Assembly: GCA_965211775.1 (NCBI GenBank)
Contig: OZ242974.1
Location: 3,720,001-3,784,000, forward strand
Origin: Thiodiazotropha sp040506975
GTDB taxonomy: Bacteria > Pseudomonadota > Gammaproteobacteria > Chromatiales > Chromatiaceae
Direction: 5' to 3'
Length of the DNA stretch: 64,000 nt
Notes under the pieces: generated by a model
Seen by the model: the letters and a program-made list of their open reading frames with translations, nothing else
Databases searched by the model: none
What the model was told of the DNA's origin: nothing
Translations under genes and position numbers: made by a program
Shown here: piece after piece, positions 42,870 through 52,427 of the stretch
Layout of the letters: the number at the start of each line of letters is the position of its first letter
How positions within the stretch are numbered: position 1 is the stretch's first letter

Positions 42870-44099
42870 TTAGGATTGTACTTCTTTCTTCAGCTCAAAT
42901 GCCTCGTGCAGCACCCGAACACCCAGTTCCAGATATTTTTCATCAACCACCACAGAAATCTTGATTTCAGATGTGGATATCATACGGATGTTGATACCTT
43001 CGTCAGCAAGTGCCTCAAACATCTTGCTGGCGATTCCCGCATGGGAACGCATACCGACACCGACCAGGGAGATCTTGACGATCTTGTCATCTGCCAACAC
43101 TTCGCGTGCACCCATTTCATCGGCTGTCTGCTGAAGAATATCCCTGGCACGTTTAAAGTCGACCCGATTCACGGTGAAAGTGAAATCTGTGCGCCCGGTA
43201 TCGTGAGAGATATTCTGAATTATCATGTCGACTTCGATATTCTGGCTCGATATTGGACCAATTATCTCATATGCCACGCCCGGTTGATCCGGAACCCCCA
43301 GAATGGTCAGCTTCGCTTCGTCGCGATTGAATGCAATACCGGAAATCTTCGCCTGTTCCATGTTCTCTTCCTCAAAGGTAATCAGTGTGCCGTCGCCCTC
43401 TTCGAAGCTGGACAGGACACGTAGGGGAACATTGTATTTACCTGCAAATTCGACGGCGCGTATCTGCAGCACCTTGGAACCGAGGCTGGCCATCTCCAGC
43501 ATCTCTTCGAAGGTGATGCGCTCCAGCCGCCTGGCCTTGGGTTCAACTCTGGGATCGGTTGTGTAGACACCATCCACATCGGTGTAGATCTGACACTCGT
43601 CAGCCTTAAGGGCGGCTGCCATGGCAACTGCCGTCGTATCCGATCCGCCTCGGCCAAGTGTGGTTATGCTGCCGTGTTCATCGACACCCTGAAAGCCGGC
43701 GACCACAACCACCCTGCCCGCCTCAAGATCCGCGCGAACACGGGCGGCATCGATATCGCGTATGCGCGCCTTGCTGTATGCGCTGTCGGTGAGAATATGC
43801 ACCTGTCCCCCGGTATAGGAACGGGCAGGACACCCAACCTTATGCAAGGCCATGGAAAGCAGCGCGATCGTGACCTGTTCGCCTGTGGAGACCAATACAT
43901 CCATCTCCCTGGGATCAGGTGCCTTATCGATCTCTCCGGCGAGTGAGATCAGCCGGTTGGTCTCACCCGACATTGCGGAGACAACCACCACAACTCGATC
44001 ACCGCTGTCTCTGTATCCCTTGACCTTGTTCGCAACGGCCATGATTCGCTCAATCGAGCCGACAGAGGTGCCGCCATACTTCTGCACAATCATTGCCAT
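42870..44099 (-). CDS. lysC: Aspartate kinase
   Basis: The ~409-residue enzyme phosphorylates aspartate at the entry to lysine, threonine and methionine synthesis. The kinase domain begins VQKYGGTSVGS and contains TGEQVTIALLSMAL, ITTLGRGGSDTTA and YTDVDGVYTTDPR; two ACT domains at the C-terminus (ILGVPDQPGVAYEIIG and ISLVGVGMRSHAGIASKMFE) bind the feedback inhibitors. An internal start for a separate beta subunit is common in this class but cannot be shown here. The start at 44099 (MAMIVQKYGG) is preferred over 44117. Conserved neighbour of alaS and csrA. Confidence 0.95.
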   Translation of the reverse strand: MAMIVQKYGGTSVGSIERIMAVANKVKGYRDSGDRVVVVVSAMSGETNRLISLAGEIDKAPDPREMDVLVSTGEQVTIALLSMALHKVGCPARSYTGGQVHILTDSAYSKARIRDIDAARVRADLEAGRVVVVAGFQGVDEHGSITTLGRGGSDTTAVAMAAALKADECQIYTDVDGVYTTDPRVEPKARRLERITFEEMLEMASLGSKVLQIRAVEFAGKYNVPLRVLSSFEEGDGTLITFEEENMEQAKISGIAFNRDEAKLTILGVPDQPGVAYEIIGPISSQNIEVDMIIQNISHDTGRTDFTFTVNRVDFKRARDILQQTADEMGAREVLADDKIVKISLVGVGMRSHAGIASKMFEALADEGINIRMISTSEIKISVVVDEKYLELGVRVLHEAFELKKEVQS

Positions 44100-44206
44100 G
44101 ACAGTTTTAAACCCCAAATATCCAAGTGCCTAAAAAAGCTGCACATTAAACACCAAACCGGCCCACAACGGAACCATATATTGAATCCGATTTAACGTTG
44201 AGATGT

Positions 44207-46843
44207 TTATTCCAGGCCCAGTTGTTTCCTGACCCAGGGTTCGACAATTTCCAGGGCTTGCGGAAGTGCAGCGGGATTACTGCCTCCCGCCTGCGCCATA
44301 TCCGGCCTTCCACCACCCTTGCCGTCAACCTTTTCTGCAGCCAGTTTCACCAGATCCCCCGCCTTCATCTGCGCGGTAAGATCCTTGGTCACACCTGCCA
44401 CCAGTGAAACCTTGCCCCCTGTTGTCGCTGCCAACAGAATAACCGCAGTGCCAAGTTTGTTTTTCAGCTGATCCATAGTCTCGCGCAGTGATTTGGCATC
44501 GGCGCCATCCAGGTTGGCCGCCAGCACCTTCACCTCACCCACCGAAACGGCGCCTGCTGCCAGATCAGTGCCTGCGGCACTGGCGAGTTTCCCCTTCAGC
44601 TGCTCCAGCTCCTTCTCCAGTTTACGGTTGCGAACGAGGATCTGCTCCAGCTTATCCTCGATCTCATCGCGCCCTGATTTGATCATTTCAGCGATCCGCT
44701 GCACCCGCTCTTCGTCCGCCTCCATCCATTCAACAGCCCGTTGACCGGTTATCGCTTCGATTCGGCGCACACCGGCGGCAATGCCACTCTCTGCGGTAAT
44801 TTTGAAAAGCCCGATATCCCCCACCGCATTGACGTGGGTTCCTCCACAAAGTTCGGTGGAAAAATCACCCATGCTCAACACCCGTACCTGATCCGCATAC
44901 TTCTCGCCGAAGAGCGCCATGGCACCGGATGCCTTTGCCTGATCCAGAGACATGAGTTGAGTGGCAACCAGGTGATTGTGGCGTATCTGAAGATTCACCA
45001 GTTGTTCGATCGTCTGCAGTTGTTCACGAGTAATGGGTTCGAAATGGGAAAAATCGAAACGAAGCCTGTCCGCATCGACCAGCGAACCCTTCTGAGTCAC
45101 ATGCTCGCCCAGTTCCCGGCGCAGCGCTGCGTGTAACAGATGGGTTGCCGAGTGATTGAGCGCAGTGGCCTGGCGGGTATAGGCATTGACCTGTGCAGTT
45201 ACCTTGTCGCCAACAGCGAGGGTACCTTCCTCAAGCTTGCCGATGTGAGCAAAGAGCTCACCACCCTGTTTTTGTGTATCGTCCACTTCGAACAGCAGGC
45301 CATCCCCTTCGAGGACACCTTGATCTCCCACCTGACCACCGGATTCGGCGTAGAATGACGTATTATCCAGAAACACCATGCCGGACTCCCCCTGCTGCAG
45401 AGAACTGACAGACTCGCCATCACGCAGGAGAGCCACGACCCTCCCCTGATCCTCAAGGTGATCATAACCGGAAAACCGGGTCTCCTCTTCCAACCCCAGG
45501 TCGAGATTCGCCGCTACGCCGAATTGACTCGCGGCCTGGGCTCGTTCTCGTTGTGCCGACATAGCCTCGTCGAAACCTGACTGATCGATGGTCAGTTCGC
45601 GCTCACGGGCGATATCGGCAGTCAGATCCCTGGGAAACCCATAAGTATCGTAAAGCTTGAATACAAGTTCGCCGGGTATAACCTTGCCATCAAGCTCATG
45701 AATGGTCTCTTCGAGAATCTTCATCCCCTGTTCCAGGGTCTGGGCAAACCGCTCCTCCTCCAGGCGCAGTACCTTTTCTACCTGGCCACGCTGCGACAGC
45801 AACTCGGGATAGGCCTCTCCCATCTCATCACACAAACAACCTACAAGCCTGTGGAAAAACGGCTCCTTCACGCCCAGCATATAGCCGTGGCGAATAGCAC
45901 GGCGAATTATCCGCCGCAATACATATCCGCGGCCTTCATTGGACGGCAAGACAGCATCGGTGATGAGAAAGGCGCAGGAGCGTATATGGTCGGCGATGAC
46001 CCGTAGGGACTTCTCTTCCAGGTTACTGCAGCCGGTCAACTCTGCAGCGGCCTGAATGAGATGGACGAACAGATCGATTTCATAATTGCTGTGCACGTTC
46101 TGCAGGACGGCAGCCAGACGCTCCAGTCCCATACCCGTATCCACAGACGGCTTGGGCAGCGGTGTCAGCACGCCATCGGCATCACGATTGTATTGCATGA
46201 ATACCAGGTTCCATATCTCGATATAGCGATCTCCTTCCTCTTCCGCAGTGCCGGGCGGACCGCCCCATATACCCTCTCCGTGGTCGAAAAAAATCTCAGA
46301 ACAGGGGCCGCAAGGTCCGGTATCACCCATTGACCAGAAATTGTCGCTCTCATAGCGCTTGCCCCCCGGCTTGTCACCGATCCTGGTGAAACGGGCGGGA
46401 TCGATTCCGATCTCGTCGAGCCAGATTTTCGCTGCTTCGTCATCCGCTTCATAGACGGTCACCCACAGCTTTTCCGCCGGCAGGCCGATGGTTTCAGTGA
46501 GAAACTCCCAGGCATAGTTGATGGCGTCGCGTTTGAAGTAGTCTCCGAAACTGAAATTTCCCAGCATTTCGAAAAAGGTATGGTGGCGAGCGGTATAACC
46601 GACATTCTCAAGGTCATTGTGCTTTCCGCCTGCACGTACGCAACGTTGTGAACTCGCTGCTCTTTGGTAGTTGCGCTTTTCCCGACCGAGAAACAGATCC
46701 TTGAACTGCACCATGCCCGCATTGGTAAAGAGCAGGGTGGGATCGTTCTGTGGTACCAAAGGGCTGCTGGCGACCACCTCATGTTCGCGATCGGCAAAAT
46801 AGTCCAGAAAAGCTTTACGTATGTCGGCGCTGGTTTTCATCAT
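44207..46843 (-). CDS. alaS: Alanyl-tRNA synthetase
   Basis: This is a full-length class II synthetase of 878 residues that charges tRNA-Ala. The N-terminal catalytic domain has LFTNAGMVQFKDLFLG and RRIIRRAIRHGYMLG; the editing domain has HSATHLLHAAL (~565) and SMGDFSTELCGGTHV (~665), whose His/Cys residues bind zinc and clear mischarged serine or glycine. The C-terminal coiled coil (RKLEKELEQLKGKL) and C-Ala domain (KGGGRPDMAQAGG) complete it. ATGATG at 46843 gives two possible starts. It lies between recX and lysC as usual. Confidence 0.97.
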   Translation of the reverse strand: MMKTSADIRKAFLDYFADREHEVVASSPLVPQNDPTLLFTNAGMVQFKDLFLGREKRNYQRAASSQRCVRAGGKHNDLENVGYTARHHTFFEMLGNFSFGDYFKRDAINYAWEFLTETIGLPAEKLWVTVYEADDEAAKIWLDEIGIDPARFTRIGDKPGGKRYESDNFWSMGDTGPCGPCSEIFFDHGEGIWGGPPGTAEEEGDRYIEIWNLVFMQYNRDADGVLTPLPKPSVDTGMGLERLAAVLQNVHSNYEIDLFVHLIQAAAELTGCSNLEEKSLRVIADHIRSCAFLITDAVLPSNEGRGYVLRRIIRRAIRHGYMLGVKEPFFHRLVGCLCDEMGEAYPELLSQRGQVEKVLRLEEERFAQTLEQGMKILEETIHELDGKVIPGELVFKLYDTYGFPRDLTADIARERELTIDQSGFDEAMSAQRERAQAASQFGVAANLDLGLEEETRFSGYDHLEDQGRVVALLRDGESVSSLQQGESGMVFLDNTSFYAESGGQVGDQGVLEGDGLLFEVDDTQKQGGELFAHIGKLEEGTLAVGDKVTAQVNAYTRQATALNHSATHLLHAALRRELGEHVTQKGSLVDADRLRFDFSHFEPITREQLQTIEQLVNLQIRHNHLVATQLMSLDQAKASGAMALFGEKYADQVRVLSMGDFSTELCGGTHVNAVGDIGLFKITAESGIAAGVRRIEAITGQRAVEWMEADEERVQRIAEMIKSGRDEIEDKLEQILVRNRKLEKELEQLKGKLASAAGTDLAAGAVSVGEVKVLAANLDGADAKSLRETMDQLKNKLGTAVILLAATTGGKVSLVAGVTKDLTAQMKAGDLVKLAAEKVDGKGGGRPDMAQAGGSNPAALPQALEIVEPWVRKQLGLE

Positions 46844-47058
46844 GAAGGAAAAAGTTAACCGGGAAATAAACCCTGAAAGATAACAGGAACGGAGATAAAA
46901 AGCCCGTACAGGTTACATCAAATGTGCATACTCCAGCTATCGCCGCCTCCCCCGGAGCGGAAGCGGGTGGATAAGCCACGCATGCGGATTGTAAGCCACC
47001 AGTATGGGTCGTCGATGAGGGGATATTGGATACCCCCTCAGCTGCAGCAAGCCGGTAA

Positions 47059-47460
47059 TCAATCGAAAAGGAATTGACGGATCAACTCGCCGGGGAAGCC
47101 CCGATGTTGAAGAAATCTCGCCTTTCTGGCCAGTGTCTTTGGATCCGTGCAGGGTTCGGCGCCGAACTTGGCATCGTGCACCCGTTGCAACAAGGATGGC
47201 CATAGCTCGGCATATCCCCCGAGATAGGTTTCAATCAGCGCCTCATCGACACCACGCTCACGCAATTCAGCCCTGATGCGCACAGGTCCGCTGCCTCTCT
47301 CTGTCCTGCTGGCGATATAGCCTTCGGTGTAACGGTCATCACTCTGCAGGCCGGAGTCGCTCAAACGCTGCAGGATTGTATCGATTTTGTGTTCCTCGAA
47401 ATCACGGGATTGCAGTTTGAACCGCAACTCCTGCAAGGAGTGTTCACGCTGAGTCAGCAA
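47059..47460 (-). CDS. recX: RecX, regulator of RecA
   Basis: The 133 residues from a TTG at 47460 show three-helix RecX repeats (QREHSLQELRFKLQSRDF; YIASRTERGSGPVRIRAELR; KARFLQHRGFPGELIRQFL). RecX caps RecA filaments. The frame continues open upstream as NEAGYAEIEAAAIRLL, which fits the N-terminal RecX helix, back to a CTG that overlaps the recA stop (CTGA). The true start is therefore probably at or overlapping the recA stop, giving ~148 residues. No ATG or GTG is available in that stretch. Confidence 0.9.
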   Translation of the reverse strand: MLTQREHSLQELRFKLQSRDFEEHKIDTILQRLSDSGLQSDDRYTEGYIASRTERGSGPVRIRAELRERGVDEALIETYLGGYAELWPSLLQRVHDAKFGAEPCTDPKTLARKARFLQHRGFPGELIRQFLFD

Positions 47461-47501
47461 GCGGATCGCCGCCGCCTCTATCTCCGCATAGCCCGCCTCG
47501 T

Positions 47502-48530
47502 TCAGACTTCGGCCTCGGCGAGTTCTTCTTCACTGTTTTGCGATGGCAGCAGCTCCTCCCGGATACGGGATTCGATCGTCTCTGAGATGTCGGGATTCTC
47601 TTTAAGAAAGTTACGCACATTCTCCTTACCCTGGCCGATACGGTCGCCATTATAGCTATACCAGGCACCGGATTTGTCGATGATGCCCCGTTGAACACCC
47701 AGTTCGATGATCTCACCCTCATGGGAGATCCCCTCACCATAGAGGATCTCAAACTGTACCTGTTTGAAGGGAGGCGCGACCTTGTTTTTCACCACCTTGA
47801 CCCGGGTATCGTTGCCCACCACTTCATCGCCCTTCTTGATCGCGCCTGTGCGGCGGATATCGAGACGTACTGAGGAGTAGAATTTCAGCGCATTGCCGCC
47901 GGTGGTCGTTTCCGGATTGCCGAACATCACACCAATCTTCATGCGAATCTGATTGATGAAGATCACCAGGCAATTGGTGCGCTTGATATTGGCGGTCAGT
48001 TTCCGCAGCGCCTGGGACATCAATCGAGCCTGCAAACCGACATGGGAATCCCCCATATCGCCTTCGATCTCCGCCTTGGGGGTCAGGGCGGCCACGGAAT
48101 CGATGATAACCAGATCCACTGCACCGGAGCGCACCAGCATATCGGTGATCTCCAGGGCCTGCTCACCGGTATCCGGCTGTGACACCAGCAACTCATCCAC
48201 ATTGACACCCAATTTTTCAGCGTACTGCGGATCGAGCGCATGCTCCGCATCTATGAAAGCGGCGGTACCCCCCATCTTCTGCGCTTCGGCCACCACCTGC
48301 AGGGTCAATGTGGTCTTGCCTGACGATTCCGGTCCGTAGATCTCCACAACACGACCTTTGGGCAGCCCACCGATACCCAGCGCAATATCCAGGCTCAGGG
48401 AGCCGGTCGAGATCGCATCGATGTTACGGACTGCACTGGTGTCACCCATCCGCATCACAGATCCCTTGCCGAACTGTTTTTCAATCTGCCCCAGAGCGGC
48501 ACTCAGCGCTTTTGCACGGTTTTTATCCAT
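47502..48530 (-). CDS. recA: RecA recombinase
   Basis: The 342-residue protein from the ATG at 48530 (MDKNRAKALSAALGQIEKQF) is the central homologous recombination and SOS co-protease. Walker A GPESSGKTTL, Walker B LVIIDSVAAL, loop 2 with GGNALKFYSSVRLDIRR and the acidic C-terminal tail are all present. An upstream ATG at 48545 is less likely. recX follows at once. The leader contains a strong hairpin (48565-48586). I found no convincing LexA box, though the region up to 48774 is free of genes. Confidence 0.98.
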   Translation of the reverse strand: MDKNRAKALSAALGQIEKQFGKGSVMRMGDTSAVRNIDAISTGSLSLDIALGIGGLPKGRVVEIYGPESSGKTTLTLQVVAEAQKMGGTAAFIDAEHALDPQYAEKLGVNVDELLVSQPDTGEQALEITDMLVRSGAVDLVIIDSVAALTPKAEIEGDMGDSHVGLQARLMSQALRKLTANIKRTNCLVIFINQIRMKIGVMFGNPETTTGGNALKFYSSVRLDIRRTGAIKKGDEVVGNDTRVKVVKNKVAPPFKQVQFEILYGEGISHEGEIIELGVQRGIIDKSGAWYSYNGDRIGQGKENVRNFLKENPDISETIESRIREELLPSQNSEEELAEAEV

Positions 48531-48564
48531 TCGGTCAATCCTCATCTGTTGAAATTAAGCGATG

Positions 48565-48586
48565 CGCCGGACATCCGAGTCCGGCG
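48565..48586 (-). promoter_or_regulatory. Perfect hairpin in recA leader
   Basis: CGCCGGAC and GTCCGGCG form an eight-pair stem around a six-base loop that reads TCGGAT on the recA-sense strand. It lies 35 bp upstream of the recA start. There is no T-run, so it is not a terminator; it may affect leader stability or bind a protein. Confidence 0.5.
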
Positions 48587-48774
48587 ACCTGTCATGATCG
48601 GATGAAATTATCACACAGCCAAAGGCTCACGTCATGAGTCGGTGCACAGGGTTTTTAGTCTTTCAGAGGCTCAAGAGAAATCTTAGGAACAACGGATATT
48701 TTCAATAATTTCTAATTGTTACATTAATCACTTAGAGACACGTTTAGATTACGCCAATCTTCTGCATTCAGTAT

Positions 48775-49992
48775 TCAGTCCGGCAAGGTCTCGATGACGG
48801 AAGAATAGCCGTCAAACAGCGGCTTCCGTCTGCCCAGCCACAGGGTGATGCAGAAGGTGATACTCAGTACAAGCAACGAGCCGGTCACCACCCCCTCCCA
48901 TTCAGCCCAGCGCCAAAACGGCTCCAGATAAAATCCCCCCAGGGTGGCTCCGGCATAATAGAACATTAAATAGAGTGAGGTTGCGCTGGCACGCGCCCAT
49001 TGAGCATGGCCGGTAACCCAGCCGGCCGCCAGGGAGTGGGTAAAGAAAAAACCAAGGGCATTGATAAAAAAACCGGCGATGATGACAACCAGATTAGGTG
49101 TCAGGGTCAATAATGTACCGGCCATAAAAATCACGATACCCACGCCCATTGCTCCGGTTTGAGATCGGTTTTTCACCAGGCGGCCGGATATTGAAGCCGC
49201 CAAGGTGCCTGTAAGATAGGTCAGGAAAAACAGGCCCAGCCAGTCAGAGGACAGACCATAGGGCTGATCCGCCAGAACAAAGGTGATATAGCTGTATTGA
49301 TTGACAAAGATAAAGAAATTCAACCCTCCAATGAAGCAGGCGGCAAGAATCATCGGATTGCGCAGATGCAGCATGAGGTCGCTTGTAACCTGGTGGAACC
49401 GAAACGGCCTCGCTACAAAACGCTGCGATGCCGGCATCATGCGAAACACCAAAAACAGACAAACCAGATCGAAGGCGCCGAGGAAGAGAAAACTGCTGCG
49501 CCACCCCCACTCCGCCGCAACCAGGCCACTGATCAGTCGGCCTGCAACGCCTCCCAGGGTGTTTGCACCGATATAGATTCCGACGGCCAGCAATAAGGCC
49601 TTTGATTCAAACTCCTCACCCATATAGGCAAGCGCGGCGGCAGGCAACCCGGCAATCAAAGCCCCCTGAATGCACCGCAATATCAGCAAACTGGTGTAAT
49701 CGGCGGCGAATGCGGTTGCGACCGTCACCAGACACAGCAACAGCAGAGTGGCAAGAATGACCACTCTGCGGCCTATGGCATCGGAGAGAGGTCCGAAGAA
49801 GAGCAGGCAGACCCCCATCGACAGGGTCGCCATGGAGAGGCTCAGGGACGCCTCAAGTGAGTCAATGTCGAAGGCATCACGCAATACCGGCAACAACGGT
49901 TGAGTGATGTAGAGATTGCTGAAAACCATCACCGAACCGATACAGAGTGCCAGCGTGGCATACCAGAATTTCGGTGAATTGGATTGAATCAT
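48775..49992 (-). CDS. MFS transporter (YnfM/Bcr-like)
   Basis: The 405-residue inner-membrane protein has 12 predicted spans and the MFS loop motif GPLSDAIGRRV between helices 2 and 3. The start NLYITQPLLPVLRDAF and the following SLSMATLSMGVCLLFFGPLS resemble the YnfM-type drug:proton antiporter group. The substrate is unknown. It is divergent from a LysR-type gene with a 98-bp, very A+T-rich intergenic region, the classic regulator/efflux arrangement. Confidence 0.88.
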   Translation of the reverse strand: MIQSNSPKFWYATLALCIGSVMVFSNLYITQPLLPVLRDAFDIDSLEASLSLSMATLSMGVCLLFFGPLSDAIGRRVVILATLLLLCLVTVATAFAADYTSLLILRCIQGALIAGLPAAALAYMGEEFESKALLLAVGIYIGANTLGGVAGRLISGLVAAEWGWRSSFLFLGAFDLVCLFLVFRMMPASQRFVARPFRFHQVTSDLMLHLRNPMILAACFIGGLNFFIFVNQYSYITFVLADQPYGLSSDWLGLFFLTYLTGTLAASISGRLVKNRSQTGAMGVGIVIFMAGTLLTLTPNLVVIIAGFFINALGFFFTHSLAAGWVTGHAQWARASATSLYLMFYYAGATLGGFYLEPFWRWAEWEGVVTGSLLVLSITFCITLWLGRRKPLFDGYSSVIETLPD

Positions 49993-50090
49993 GCTGGCTT
50001 GAAACAGTTATGACTGGCGTATATTGAGCCTAACCCCGAATTAACTATAATAAAAATATATAATATATATAGTTTTCATTCGATTTATAT

Positions 50091-50995
50091 ATGGATATCA
50101 AGCAACTGACCTATTTCAAGGCTGTATGCCAGTATGGCGGATTCAGCGCAGCAGCCCGTCGACTGCACATCGCTCAGCCCGCCATCAGCATCGCTATGCG
50201 CAAACTCGAGGCGGAGCTGAATCTTACCCTGCTGCATCGCGGCGATCGCCGGATCACCCCGACGGTCGAGGGTGAGGTGTTGTTGGGGGCCATGCCGTCC
50301 GCATCATCGAAATGTCCGAGGCCGCTGAACTGGAGATGCGTGAACTCCGGGGGCTGGCAAAGGGAGAGATGCGCATCGGGATCCCCAGCATGCTGGGTTC
50401 CTACTATTTCCCCCCCATACTCATGGGTTTCAAGCATCGCTATCCGGCGCTGAGTCTCTCCGTCTACGAACAGGGCACGCGCCGTCTGCAGGATATGATC
50501 AGGACAGGCGAACTCGACCTTGGTGTGGTGGTTGCGGATCCACCCCCGGAAGATCTGGAAACCCGCCTGCTGACCCGTGAAGAAATGGTTGTCTGTGTAC
50601 CCAGAGAACATCCGCTCGCGGCACGCAACAGCATTTGCATGGAGGAGTTCTTCAGCCATGAACTGGTGGTCTTCAAGACCGGTTATTTCCTGCGCGAGTT
50701 TATCGATCGCTACAGCCAGAAACGCAGTCTGCCACCGAAAATAGCCTTTGAAACCAATCTGATCCCCCTCACCAAGGCGATCGTGCGCCAAGGCTTTGGC
50801 ATTACCACCTTTTTACGCATGGTGGTCGAGCAGGATACACAGAACGACCTGGTGGCGGTTCCATTCGACGAACCGGTATTTCTCGATCTCTCGCTGGCGT
50901 GGAAAAAGGGGGGATATCTGTCAAGGGCGAACCAGGCATTTATCGGCTTTGTCCTAAGCCAAACCAAAGACATAAAACACCACTTGCCGCAATGA
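50091..50995 (+). pseudogene. LysR-type regulator, frameshifted
   Basis: Codons 1-64 from 50091 give a LysR winged helix (MDIKQLTYFKAVCQYGGFSA, LHIAQPAISIAMRKLEAEL). After GEVLLG the frame is lost near 50285-50300, and the inducer-binding domain continues in the next frame as AVRIIEMSEAAELEMRELRG to 50995. One missing base in the GGGGGCC stretch would explain it, restoring a ~301-residue protein. It is either a natural inactivation or a sequencing error. The intact protein would be expected to control the divergent MFS gene. Confidence 0.85.
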
Positions 50996-51205
50996 TCGTC
51001 TCAGGCAGTCTGATGCAATCACATCTGTCCGGCGATAGGGTAGTTAGATTCCACTTCGCCCTAAGCTGCTTTGAACTGCACAATCCGGGTGAGAGGGTTG
51101 GTATACTTATAGCTTATCCTGTCTACACAGGTAATCTTAGCGGGCGACACGCCCTCTTCATACCGTTAGATAATATGTTCTTAATCGTGAGTAGTAACTA
51201 AATTT

Positions 51206-51838
51206 ATGTTTACAGGTATTGTTCAAGGGACCGCAGAGGTTGTCGACATCAAAAGGAAAGAGGCATTCCGTACCCATCGGATACGTATGCCTTCGACCGC
51301 GCTGCAGGGTCTAAAGCCGGGAGCCTCGGTGGCGCACAATGGCTGTTGCCTGACAGTGGCCCGTATCGAGGACGACCTGGTAGATTTCGACCTGATGCAG
51401 GAAACGCTGCGTGTCACCAACCTCGGGGCGGTTGATATCGGGGATCGGGTCAATTTTGAACGGGCCGCGCGTTTTGGCGATGAGATCGGCGGACACGCCA
51501 TGTCCGGACATATCCTCTGCACAGCGGCAGTCGTTAATATTGAGCGCAGCAAAAACAATTGCCGTATATGGTTCAAACTGCCGCCCCAATGGTGTCACTA
51601 CATCTTTACCAAGGGTTATATCGGCATCGATGGCATCAGCCTGACAATCGGTCGGGTAGAGGGCGATCAATTCGATGTCAATCTGATTCCGGAAACCCTG
51701 CAACGCACCAACATCGGCACACGCAAGATCGGTGATCATGTGAATATCGAAATTGATCCCCAGACACAGGCGATTGTCGATACTGTGACCAACTTACTAC
51801 CGGATCTTTTGCAACGGCTCAATCCGCCAGATCATTGA
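51206..51838 (+). CDS. ribE: Riboflavin synthase alpha chain
   Basis: The 210-residue enzyme converts two lumazine molecules to riboflavin and a pyrimidine. The start MFTGIVQGTAEV, the first-barrel HNGCCLTV and GGHAMSGHI and the second-barrel IGIDGISLTIG and PETLQRTNIG are the duplicated lumazine-binding modules of the E. coli RibC/RibE type. The final helix (LLPDLLQRLNPP) mediates trimer formation. No FMN riboswitch was found in the 210-bp upstream spacer, which suggests that regulation is not by RFN here. It stands alone, without other rib genes. Confidence 0.95.
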   Translation: MFTGIVQGTAEVVDIKRKEAFRTHRIRMPSTALQGLKPGASVAHNGCCLTVARIEDDLVDFDLMQETLRVTNLGAVDIGDRVNFERAARFGDEIGGHAMSGHILCTAAVVNIERSKNNCRIWFKLPPQWCHYIFTKGYIGIDGISLTIGRVEGDQFDVNLIPETLQRTNIGTRKIGDHVNIEIDPQTQAIVDTVTNLLPDLLQRLNPPDH

Positions 51839-51890
51839 CTTGCGGTTTTCATGGCACTCCCCCGGAACGGATGTGCTAAATCCGGAATGA

Positions 51891-51939
51891 ATGCAGGCCG
51901 CAAATGACCGCCAATCACCGCAAAATTGACGCAAATGAT
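51891..51939. repeat. Dispersed extragenic repeat, copy 1
   Basis: The ~48-bp stretch beginning GCCGCAAATGACCGCCAATC has a close relative in the spacer after soxL (about 59517-59565, beginning GCCGCAAATGGACGCTAATC). Both are in spacers between genes and share the words CAAATG, AATCACCG and AAATT. It has no coding potential. Confidence 0.55.
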
Positions 51940-52089
51940 ATTACAATTCTACGAGCAACCACATCGCACATGAATACCCGGGCTCATTTGGCGGGTATTT
52001 ACAAGGTTTCTCGCATCGATGGAATTTCGCTTGTTGCAATTATTTCTACTTCAGCAAGGCAGTTTCCCATTTGAACGGATAGGTGTCAT

Positions 52090-52404
52090 ATGCAAATCGA
52101 ACATTGGAATGAAACCGTTGACGGTGACATAAGCGAAGCTGCAATGTGCCGTAAGTTCGAGGCGCGGGGCTATAATGTCACACGTTACGTCTATCCTCCC
52201 GGTACATTCTTCCCGCCCCATCAACATGCCGTCGATAAGATAGATGGCGTGCTGTCTGGCCGTTTCAGAATGAGCATGGACGGTCACTCATTCATACTGG
52301 AAGCAGGCGACTGTCTGCAAATCCCCAGGGGGGTCATCCATTCCGCCGAAGTCATAGGCGAACGGCCGGTGATCAGCATCGATGCGGTGAAAACGGGTAG
52401 ATAA
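52090..52404 (+). CDS. Cupin-domain protein
   Basis: The 104-residue protein is a single cupin barrel. The metal-binding set is seen as PPHQHAVDKIDGVLSG (His pair, and where many cupins have Glu here Asp/Lys) and IPRGVIHSAEVIGE (His) in the second motif. Small cupins bind metals, sugars or hormones, or act as sensors; no substrate can be named. It is 24 bp upstream of the Ap4A phosphorylase gene and probably cotranscribed with it. Confidence 0.8.
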   Translation: MQIEHWNETVDGDISEAAMCRKFEARGYNVTRYVYPPGTFFPPHQHAVDKIDGVLSGRFRMSMDGHSFILEAGDCLQIPRGVIHSAEVIGERPVISIDAVKTGR

Positions 52405-52427
52405 CAGACGATGGCTGCAAGAAGCTG

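Noticed and set aside
48546..48774. LexA box upstream of recA
   Set aside because: No convincing CTGT-N8-ACAG match was seen; absence is not proven.
50996..51205. FMN riboswitch upstream of ribE
   Set aside because: I looked for the conserved RFN element words and found none.
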